Of a stretch of 64,000 nt of DNA, positions 56,526 through 64,000 are shown in pieces (positions within the stretch are counted from its first letter, which is position 1; every line of letters begins with the position of its first letter). The position numbers and the translations under genes are program-made. Location: the NCBI GenBank assembly GCA_019055375.1, contig JAHQIW010000200.1, positions 1 through 64,000 on the forward strand, read 5' to 3'. Source of the DNA: Parelaphostrongylus tenuis. Its lineage: Eukaryota > Nematoda > Chromadorea > Rhabditida > Metastrongylidae. Below the pieces are notes generated by a model, which was given only the letters and a program-made list of their open reading frames with translations, did no database searches and was not told the DNA's origin.

Positions 56526-56739
56526 CTATATGCACTTATGGTTTGAAAATTTATAAAGTAAGTCATTCTGTTGGATTTATAGGATCTGACTGAGCGGACT
56601 GCATGTCAAATTCGACCTTTCCAGGCTCTGAAGAGGGCGATAATCGCCAATTAGCCTCTATCATCACTGAAAGATCGGGGATGCGCTCAAACCGTCACAA
56701 CTCAACGTTCACGCTTCGTTCAACTTGAGAACAAAACTA

Positions 56740-56885
56740 CTCAATGATGTGGAGTGCTGTGCAAAAAAAAGCGTCAGCCAGGCCTCGAACCCAGATCTCA
56801 CTCTTTCCGGGGGCGTATGCTAACCGCTGCACTACCGACCATCACACCATTGCAAGTGGCAGCCAAATAAAAAGAATTCTGGCCA
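56740..56885 (-). mobile_element. SINE-B (tRNA-derived)
   Basis: 'gatgtggagtgctgtgcaaa' tail side, reverse box B in 'gcctcgaacccagatctcac', and head 'taaccgctgcactaccgacc'. Confidence 0.78.
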
Positions 56886-57004
56886 AAACTACCACCGTAC
56901 GGAGATCGCCTGCCAGTCGATATCGATTTCCTCGGCGTGATTTAGTCGATGTTAATCTGCTCATATCGTCTTGATGCAAACGGATTTCAATCGAAAATCA
57001 TCTT

Positions 57005-57262
57005 TATTTGACCGCCGATTGCGGTGTAATGATGTTTATGAATAAACCCAATGATGTAGAGTGGTGTGCAAAAACGTTTGCGTCAGCCGGGATCCGAACA
57101 CAGATATTACTCTTTCCACGAGCTTGTGCTTAACCGTTGCGCCATCGACGCTCGTTTTGCACTCCACTCTTTCCGGAAAGAGTAAGATCTGGGTTGGAAT
57201 CCCGGCTGACGCAAACGTTTTTGCACACCACTCTACATCATTGGGTTTATTTGAACAAATTT
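57005..57262. mobile_element. Inverted pair of SINE-B copies (palindrome)
   Basis: The left copy, 57005-57150, is tail-to-head on minus ('accgccgattgcggtgtaat', 'tagagtggtgtgcaaaaacg', head 'ttgcgccatcgacgctcg'). The right copy, 57165-57262, is on plus ('tccggaaagagtaagatctg', 'ggaatcccggctgacgcaaa', 'gtttttgcacaccactctac'). The arms pair over about 90 bp. Confidence 0.8.
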
Positions 57263-57339
57263 CATTAAGAAAGTCCAGATGGCCCAATTTCACGATTTTC
57301 TTTAGAAAAATTTTGAGGATGACGTCATAAACGGATATG

Positions 57340-57660
57340 ACCGAGTACTATGGAAATACAAGAGAGCAGTAAGCGAGTCGGAGAGGAGCAGAACTCTTAG
57401 GCGGACAGGTCGAACTACTGAGAGAAACACCTGAGCGCAAATGTGGACCAATCGCAATCGAGGACTTTAAAGGACCGATACGGGAATGGGCTGCTAAGCA
57501 GTTGTGTCGTCGGCCTTCACCACATATCGACACGTTGTGAGGGCTACTACGAAGGGAGCAGTTCCCTACGTCTCGTTGTCGGAGCGCGGAGGAATTTGCC
57601 GCAACCTCCCTAAAACAATTCGCCCTGGCCAACTTCATCCAATTTTTCGGCCTAATTTCT
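57340..57660. other. Open segment of unknown identity
   Basis: Locally GC-rich. The plus strand at about 57390-57530 reads ELLGGQVELLRETPERKCGP and on to FKGPIREWAAKQLCRRP, protein-like in composition, followed by a stop. The minus strand has a 96-codon frame (57348-57638). Neither is recognised. It could be an old transposon fragment. Confidence 0.3.
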
Positions 57661-57718
57661 GTGATTTTTTACTCTTCGCTTATTTTTAAATATTCTTGTG
57701 GTAATAAAGAGTATTACA

Positions 57719-57980
57719 GCGTGTGTGGCGCAGTAGTTGGAGCTGCTCTTCGTCGCGCACGAGGTCGATGGTTCGATCTCGGGCTCCGACTCATTAAGCC
57801 TTTCAACCCTCTGGAGCCGGTAAATCGATGCCAGACTTGTCTGGAAGGATAAGCAGCATTGGTAGGCTATCATAAGTTCTTCTAGAGGCCCCAAATGCAT
57901 TCAGTCGCCTCAAACGAAGCTAAGAATTGTATATAAATGATTGGCGCACCACTCAGGGATTGATCAACGCCGAGAGCTTT
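57719..57980 (+). mobile_element. SINE-A (tRNA-derived)
   Basis: Head 'gtgtgtggcgcagtagttgg' and box B 'gatggttcgatctcgggctc' at the left, end 'gattgatcaacgccgagagc' at the right. The middle is shortened. Confidence 0.85.
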
Positions 57981-58025
57981 TGAGAGCTTCCAGTAGATCG
58001 AGTCAGCCAAGTGGTAAGTATAAAT

Positions 58026-58334
58026 AAAGATAAAGGATTAAAGATAAAGCTCGCGGCGTTGATCAGTCCCTGAGGATGCGCATGCATTTGTCTTCGGCTT
58101 TCAACTTCGTTTGAGGTGATTGAATGCATATCTGGCCTTTGCACTCACGGTGGCCTCGCGCTGAACGGAGTCAGTGGTGTTTATCCTCCCAGACAAGTCT
58201 GAGACCAGTTTGGTACCAATTTATCGACCGCGGAGGGATGGATGGCTTGGTGAGCCATGAGTGCGCGGTCGAACCATCGACCTTGTGTGTGACGCAGAGC
58301 ACCTCCCTCTAACCGCTGCTCCACATGCGCTCTC
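58026..58334 (-). mobile_element. SINE-A (tRNA-derived)
   Basis: Tail of repeated (a)aagataaagg units at the left, 'ggagggatggatggcttgg' in the body, head 'ctctaaccgctgctccacat' at the right. Convergent with the copy at 57719 (tails facing each other). Confidence 0.9.
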
Positions 58335-58647
58335 AAATCTTCAGAGCGACACTTAAATTTAAAATTCAGCCTCTTTGTTTTTTATTAGATAGGTTCATTA
58401 TTGTTCACCTTTATTTAGTAACATTATCTTTACTTGCTCGTTTTTTTGTCACAAATAAAGATAGTGGAATTAAATTAAGGTGAACGATAACGAATCCATC
58501 AAATAAAAAAATTGTTCCCTAGTAATTTTACTCGTGTGTTACACTATTTCCTTGTAGTTTCACTCTATTTGGTCAGGCCAGGCGCTCTTGTGTTCTAATT
58601 CGTGGTACTTGTGTGTTCTATAGCAATATTTGATCTATTGAAAAGGT
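58335..58647 (+). promoter_or_regulatory. Presumed promoter and 5' leader of rpl-27A
   Basis: AT-rich, repeat-free 310 bp before the rpl-27A ATG. It contains an imperfect inverted repeat ('gttcattattgttcacctt' near 58390 against 'aggtgaacgataacgaatcc' near 58480). A possible trans-splice acceptor (ttctatag) ends at 58623, 24 nt before the start codon. Confidence 0.45.
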
Positions 58648-60801
58648 ATGGCCCACGCCAAAAGGAAGACTCGAAAGCTTAGGGGTCACGTGTCTCACGG
58701 GCATGGTCGTATAGGAAAGCACCGGAAGCATCCCGGAGGTCGCGGTAAGGCAGGTGGTCAGCACCATCACAGGATCAATCGCGATAAATTCCATCCTGGT
58801 CTTTTTGGAAAGGTCATGTTCCGTTTTTGGATCCTTTAGTTATTTAGAGAAACTGCAAACAATAATTACTACTGGATTTTTCTAATGGTTACCGTTGGTT
58901 ATCAGTTATGAGGTTGGGGGGAGGGGGCCATGGCCGAGTGGTAGTGATGCTCATCGCAGCACGGGTTGATCCCCCCCCCCCCCTCCCTCCCCGCCTTCTG
59001 ACACTATGGCAGTTAGCAAGGAAAACCTTATGGAATGCCACAGCCCAGTTATCCTGGAGATTGCAAGGAGATATGCTTCTATTCTTCTAAGCTATAGAAG
59101 AAGGACATGATGCTCAGCGAATCCCTAGAGCGAGGAGGACCCATTGGGCTACTCTTACACGCGATAGGGAAAATGGAAGTGTTGCTGGTACCCGCTCGAG
59201 TCACTCGACGATCAACGGGACGACAGGTGGCAGGTGATGCTTCTGTTATCGTTCAGGAGGAAAACGAAGAACGATTCGAACGCTAGGAGTACTGGTATCC
59301 ACACAGTAAAATCTGATGAGCCATGTAAGAATTATCATGGTATTTGATTTAGATCACCACTGTTCTCAATTGATGGGGAAAGGAGGGAGGGAGTTAGTGG
59401 GTGGTTAATGGTACAGGCCATCAGAAAGCCAAATTTGATTCGCCATCCTCCAACCACTCGTCTTCATTCAGTCAATGTACGCCTTACGGAAGTCCTTAAC
59501 TCGAATTCCTCTGAATTCGCTGGATTTACCCGATCAGCACTTTACGTCACTCGCGAACAAATTCTGGATTAGTCGTAACAGCCCCAAAATGTTCAACGAC
59601 CTCTGTGAATGGTAAGTTCGAGGATGCGAGGAACACGGTTTGATTGATAGAAGAGATTTGGGATTTGCACAGTAAGAAATGTAGTGACTGGTCGTTTAAA
59701 ATGAAAAAGGTGTTGGTTCTATTCAATTTTTGTTAAACGATAATGCCTGGTGCAACGGCTTAGCACATGGTCCCGGAAAGAGTGAGATGTGGGTTCAAAT
59801 CCCGGCTGACGCAAACGTTTTTGCACACCACTCTACATTATTGGATTTATAGAAACATCATATCACCGCAATAGGCGGTCGAATAAAATGATTTCTGATA
59901 TCGCCTGGGTTGAAGAAAAATCGGTCTTCAACATTAAATCACTTCATTTTGTTCGATATGTTTGAAATATACAGTTGTTGTTAACCACGTTTCATGTTCA
60001 GGTTGGTATGCGAGTATTCCACTTGAATAAAAATCACTATTATTGTCCGACGGTGAACGTTGATCGATTGTGGTCGTTGGTTCCTGAAAAAATCAAGGAG
60101 CAAGCCACACCTACAAAAGCTCCGGTTATTGATTGTGTCAAGGCTGGCTATTTCAAGGTAAGTTCATCATACAACCTCTTGAAAGTCTTCTCCTTCCTTC
60201 TTGGCGCTTCTATCTACTTAATGGTAGTAGTGTATGTAGTGGAAGGTATATAATGTCCTTTGGATATTCGGGTCTCCTTCGGTGCTATTCTGTTCTGTCT
60301 GTTGAGTAGTATCATCCTCTGGACTCGAGACACTTCACAACTTGTTATACTCTTAAACTTGCGGTACTTTATTACAAGTTTTCATTCTAGCTGAACGCAA
60401 AAATTTTGATCTCTTCCAAGCAACATCTTTCAATAATAATTGACGTCGAACAAACAAAAATACCTTAGAATTTTGAGTTCATAGGCCTTCAAGTTTTTCA
60501 TAGTTGAGTTTTGTGTTTCCAAATAGAAAGTTAGCAAGCCAGTTGTTGCTTTTTACACTATCAACTATATCTTTCTCAAAATGTCAGTGTTATCATTTTT
60601 CACATATCCTTGCTGTTTAACACGCTCCAATATATGCTCCCAACATAGTATTTTGCTCTTTTCTTCGATGGCTTTTTTTTTCAGGTGCTTGGAAAAGGTT
60701 TACTGCCAAAGCAGCCCCTCGTTGTGAAAGCAAAGTACTTCTCTCATGAAGCCGAAAACAAAATCAAAGCAGCTGGAGGCGCTTGTATCTTGGTGGCATA
60801 G
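58648..60801 (+). CDS. rpl-27A: 60S ribosomal protein L27a (uL15)
   Basis: Three exons: 58648-58812, 60002-60157, 60685-60801, all phase 0 joins, giving 145 residues, the usual length. The highly basic N-terminus ([35 protein letters not shown]) is the hallmark of L27a/uL15. Then come [20 protein letters not shown] in exon 2 and [19 protein letters not shown] with a GGACILVA end in exon 3. It is a component of the large ribosomal subunit. Intron 1 is large and carries SINE-C, an RTE fragment and SINE-B. The next gene on the same strand, rla-1, begins 225 bp after the stop, which suggests an operon of ribosomal proteins. The upstream neighbour phb-1 is divergent. Confidence 0.97.
58905..59070 (+). 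mobile_element. SINE-C (tRNA-Ser/Leu-like head)
   Basis: 'catggccgagtggtagtgat' carries box A and 'gcacgggttgatccc' box B, followed by a poly-C run (58971-58984) and 'ggaatgccacagcccagtta'. Same family as 44548-44722. In rpl-27A intron 1. Confidence 0.65.
59097..59237 (+). mobile_element. RTE-type LINE, 3' end fragment
   Basis: Encodes the last part of the RTE C-terminus ([20 protein letters not shown]) and the terminal 'cgacaggtggcaggtgatgc' end. 5' truncated, in rpl-27A intron 1, immediately after the SINE-C copy. Confidence 0.85.
59738..59895 (+). mobile_element. SINE-B (tRNA-derived), near-consensus
   Basis: Head 'tggtgcaacggcttagcaca', box B 'gggttcaaatcccggctgac', tail 'tttgcacaccactctacatt' and 'caataggcggtcgaataaaa'. 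In rpl-27A intron 1. Confidence 0.85.
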
Positions 60802-60966
60802 TCTGCCATTTGTTGATTTTGTGTCTTTGAACAAAGTCGTTTTAAAAGCTTGTGTTAGTAGCAGTATCGTAGATTGTAGCATACAATGTACTTATCTATA
60901 TGAACTCAGCTGTTGAATGCACGGTTTCTGTCTAATGGTGATACAATTGTTCGATGTAAAATCTGA

Positions 60967-60972
60967 TTTCAG
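60967..60972 (+). promoter_or_regulatory. Probable trans-splice acceptor of rla-1
   Basis: TTTCAG 165 bp after the rpl-27A stop and 54 bp before the rla-1 start. Its position is what a downstream operon gene would need for spliced-leader addition. Confidence 0.5.
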
Positions 60973-61026
60973 CCCTTGAGCGCTTGTCCTCTTCGGAGCT
61001 AAGGCTTTTTGCAACTTGCACTCGAG

Positions 61027-61576
61027 ATGGCTTTGAATCAGGAAATGGCTTGTGTGTACGCTGCTCTCATTCTTCAAGACGATGAGGTAGCTATCACTGG
61101 TGACAAGATCGCTACACTCTTGAAGGCTGCCAATGTTGATTTCGAACCTTTTTGGCCAGGACTGTTCGCAAAAGCGGTTGAAGGAGTGGACGTTAAGGTG
61201 AGTGGAGCAATCTCTTCACTGATTATACGGACTTTGTCTACATTAGCACTATTAGCAGAATTTGTCGAAAGTTCTTATCAGCGAAGGCGATTGTATGGCT
61301 TCTGCAATTCTAGTGTTCACATTAGGCTGCGCCACCTGCGTATCAGTCAAATTTCTCATGTGTTCTCTTTATAGATTGTCATAAATATCATGATAACTTT
61401 AGAACCTCATCACTTCCGTGGCATCCGGTGCAGGATCTGCCGGTCCGGCGGCTCCTGCTGCAGCTGCAGCTGCGCCTGCTGCTGCGGCTGAAAGCGCACC
61501 AGCTCCAGAGACTAAGAAGAAAGAAGAGCCTAAGGAGGAGTCTGACGACGACATGGGTTTCGGACTTTTTGACTAA
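61027..61576 (+). CDS. rla-1: 60S acidic ribosomal protein P1
   Basis: Two exons, 61027-61197 and 61403-61576, joined in phase 0, giving 114 residues. The N-terminal dimerisation domain reads [40 protein letters not shown]. The second exon begins [11 protein letters not shown], continues as an Ala/Pro-rich hinge, and ends with the signature acidic tail [13 protein letters not shown] shared by P0, P1 and P2, which recruits elongation factors to the ribosomal stalk. The [13 protein letters not shown] motif and the length mark it as P1, not P2. An AATAAA polyadenylation signal follows at 61601-61606. Probably the second gene of an operon with rpl-27A. Confidence 0.97.
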
Positions 61577-61600
61577 GATCCTCGTTTGTTAATTGTTACA

Positions 61601-61606
61601 AATAAA
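61601..61606 (+). terminator. Polyadenylation signal of rla-1
   Basis: AATAAA 25 bp after the rla-1 stop codon. Confidence 0.75.
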
Positions 61607-61846
61607 ATTGTTATAAATAATTGTTCACTACTGTTACGTAGGTCTGAGTGTGTAGTCTTATTTGCAATTCTTTATTAAGATTAGTTTTTACCCGCATAGA
61701 AATAGCTTTCAGCCAGTTATAACTGTTCTAAGTGGATCACTTCGGCTCTCATTCGCAAACCTTCTTGTATGCGACGCATCCGTTTTGTGTGCCTCTCTCG
61801 ACCTGACGTTAAGTGTTCCTGACATTTTTATTAGAATTACATGATT

Positions 61847-62222
61847 AACACTTAGAGTCCACTGCCTGATTTTGTATGGTTGATTTTGTTCATCCTTAAT
61901 TTTCTTCTAGACTTTCTGTGAATTGGAGCAGCTAGCCTGACACCAAAGTAAGGTTGTGCACATGCTCCCTTTAGCGGCAACCTTGAAGCGAGCTGCTCTC
62001 GTAGCTACAAAAGGTAATTGATCGCCTCAGGATGCGAGGAAGAGCACTTTTGGTTTGACGCCTGGTACACTGAGTAAGCTATAAACCGAATACCAAAAGT
62101 ACAGGAAGTAGTCTTTGCCAGAACTAACAAGGAGTAAGATAAAGTAATACTTATGCGTGATGGTCAGCCTTCACCTTTATCCTATTCATAAGTGGAATCA
62201 ACCACATCAGACTCTAAGTGTT
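61847..62222. mobile_element. Short element with 13-bp terminal inverted repeats
   Basis: AACACTTAGAGTC at 61847-61859 is perfectly inverted at 62210-62222, and the similarity extends inward (tggttgatt on both sides). The interior of about 350 bp has no coding sense. MITE-like, family unknown, single copy in the window. Confidence 0.6.
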
Positions 62223-63472
62223 GAAAAGAATTGTGAGAACGCTAAAGATTCGAAGAAGCATCCACTCACCTGCTAGTTCTGATGATGAGAGCGAAAGAGG
62301 TCGTTTTATCACAAAAACGCTTTCATCGTGCAAAGCTGGTCAGTACATAGGAAGTGTCTAAACTCATATAGGTGAAAAGATTTCTGAGAATTCATTCTTG
62401 TAATTAGTATTATGTAGAAATACTATCGATTATGCTTTCGGAACGCTAGCATAGGTTTACCATCAACGTTTCACGGGTTCAGCCAAGTCCTTCAAAAACT
62501 AACAGTAGCACGTTGTCACTGCTGCTATTATTTTCCTATTCGTACTACTATGCTTTCTTAACGAATACAAGGGTGTACAATACAGGAGGTGGGGTTCTAG
62601 AGTTGATTTCATCAGAGAGCGCGTTCCGATAATTCCTTATCGTAGTACTTGATGTAGGGGAGATTCGGACTGCTATCAGTCGCGAAGCAGACGATTAATG
62701 TAAGGTGTAGAGACGGTGAGATCGACAGTTCGTACCGTTTGCAGGTGTGGTTTTTGTCCGATACGGTTGTGATGCTGGTGGGTGGTTCTGCGCAAGTTGA
62801 CCAGCTGATGTACTGGGGACATCGGAAAGCTTCGAAGGCGGTTGGGAAGGAATATCAGCCACCTGAAAAGTCGAAGCCTATAGAAATAGCACAAAACAAT
62901 TGTGAGACGGACAGATGTGGACGTATCGTCAACATATAAGATATGTACTGCGTCTAACGATCAATTTCTGTTGAGAATACGTATCTGTCAAAGCTTTTTA
63001 CAACAACATCGTGTCAAACTTATGAACAGGAAAGATGCTATCATTTAAAATTCGTTCCGATAAAATAAAGTCACATTACAAAATCAGTGAGACTTGAACT
63101 ACAGTACAACCATTCTGAGATAGGGGCAGAGCTGTTCGTGTGGTTGAACAAGCGTTACTGTCTCCGGGAGCTCATTAAATTTTTCACCATAACATCGCGA
63201 GATTCGCTCTGTCTTCCTCTTGACTATGTTTTAGTCTGTTCATTAGCTGTCAGTAATCACCCATCAATTGAATTTAGGCTGTAAATACTCTGCTGAAGAT
63301 TGGATTGGGATCAAAGAAGTGAAATACGTAAATATAATGCACTTACTAAACTCTGAAACTTGAACCGAGAAAATGAAAACTCCAGCGTATGCAAAAGAGT
63401 ACGATTTAGTTATAGTTACTATGGTGACAACTAGCTCGAGTAAGTTTGAAAACCCTTAGTACAATTCATCTT
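62223..63472. other. No gene recognised
   Basis: ORFs at 62739-62939 (plus) and 62676-62894 (minus) overlap and have no domain. The same holds for 63087-63284. Confidence 0.4.
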
Positions 63473-63650
63473 CTATATACTCACTGGTGGCTGAGTGTCG
63501 GGCACTAATGGTGAATCACGTTTCTGTGCGTTGTCCTTCGATTCGCGTTCAGCCGATGTAGGATTCTCCTGGATTTGTGGCATTTCTCGATTTCCTTGCG
63601 TCGTCTTAGTACGCGGTACGTCGCCATTTGAAGAAGCATGTCTTCTATAA
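63473..63650 (-). CDS. Possible 3'-terminal exon of an unidentified gene
   Basis: From a splice-acceptor-like TTTTATAG at about 63656-63649, the minus strand is open to a TAG at 63475-63473. It encodes a hydrophilic, low-complexity-like end (HASSNGDVPRTKTTQGNREM, then DNAQKRDSPLVPDTQPPVSI). The composition is more protein-like than surrounding ORFs, but no upstream exon or domain was found within the window, so the gene would continue to the right. Confidence 0.3.
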
Positions 63651-63837
63651 AAGAAGATATTAAATTTATTATATGTATCCATTTAAAGTTTTTCGAGAGT
63701 TCTTGAAAAAATAAGTGTGTTTTCTTCCTACATGCCTTCAGTAAATATTCATGTATTCACGAGTTAATTAACTTTCTAAACACCTCACTCCTTCAGCTAG
63801 ATTCAAATCGTATGTACTAGTTCTAAAGGTCATCAAG

Positions 63838-64000
63838 CAGCGTAAAGACAACTGAATGTATATCTGATATTTATAATGACTTGTGGGATCTTCCCGGCTT
63901 CTTAAGTCAGTTTTTCGTCCTTCTAAACAAGCTTGATGATTCACTGACCCATAGGTGAGAGTTGGTCTGAGGTGGGAGAGAAACAATCGACAATGTATAT
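63838..64000 (-). mobile_element. SINE-A, diverged, cut by window edge
   Basis: 'gaatgtatatctgatattta', 'tcttaagtcagtttttcgtc', 'acaagcttgatgattcactg' follow the SINE-A reverse order. The head would lie beyond the window. Confidence 0.6.

Noticed and set aside
61720..61760. 'agtggatcacttcggctctc' resembling the start of 5.8S rRNA
   Set aside because: Similarity stops after about 18 bases and no downstream 5.8S core is present.
1..64000. CRISPR arrays, bacterial operons, prophage
   Set aside because: Spliced eukaryotic genes throughout. No array of regular direct repeats was seen.

Overview
The window is a gene-sparse, repeat-rich stretch of nematode nuclear DNA, most like a strongylid (hookworm-type, clade V) parasite. 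The evidence is the five spliced genes, long introns filled with mobile elements, trans-splice-type acceptors just upstream of start codons, and the families of RTE, Penelope-like and tRNA-derived short elements. The species assignment is inference. Five protein-coding genes could be rebuilt exon by exon with consistent splice phase: a secreted proline-rich ground-like protein (minus, 10735-2576), eIF2 alpha (minus, 50177-42586), prohibitin 1 (minus, 55598-50741), ribosomal protein L27a/uL15 (plus, 58648-60801) and acidic ribosomal protein P1 (plus, 61027-61576).

Layout. 1-10.7 kb: a Penelope relic and the ground-like gene, whose introns hold a 1.4-kb mariner-like element inserted in a TA microsatellite, a SINE and an ACAT microsatellite. 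10.7-42.5 kb: about 32 kb with no convincing gene, made of decayed SINEs, RTE LINE fragments (the best at 33.3-34.5 kb), a nested inverted-repeat element at 20.8-21.3 kb, a palindromic pair of Penelope GIY-YIG ends at 35.7-37.3 kb and an inverted-repeat element at 41.3-41.8 kb. 42.6-55.6 kb: eIF2 alpha and phb-1 in tandem, introns packed with SINEs and foldback elements. 55.6-58.6 kb: repeat-rich divergent intergenic region. 58.6-61.6 kb: rpl-27A and rla-1 in tandem, 225 bp apart, probably co-transcribed. 61.8-64 kb: a 13-bp inverted-repeat element, a possible terminal exon and a SINE.

The four genes at the right appear to keep the neighbourhood of C. elegans (recalled locus names Y37E3.7 to Y37E3.10: rla-1, rpl-27A, phb-1, eif-2alpha). 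Three are direct translation genes and the fourth is a mitochondrial scaffold or chaperone.

The most interesting signal is a set of long foldback elements (41.3-41.8, 46.04-46.56, 53.15-53.49 kb) whose arms each carry an oppositely oriented hammerhead-ribozyme-like motif: CUGACGA core, 4-bp stem II with a tetraloop, GAAA, a 2-bp stem III and a GUC or GUA cleavage triplet. The plus-strand copy at 53384-53426 is intact by eye, with a perfect 6-bp stem I. The ends of the Penelope-like palindrome at 35.7-37.3 kb carry a decayed version. I read the foldbacks as non-autonomous, ribozyme-bearing derivatives or relatives of Penelope-like elements.
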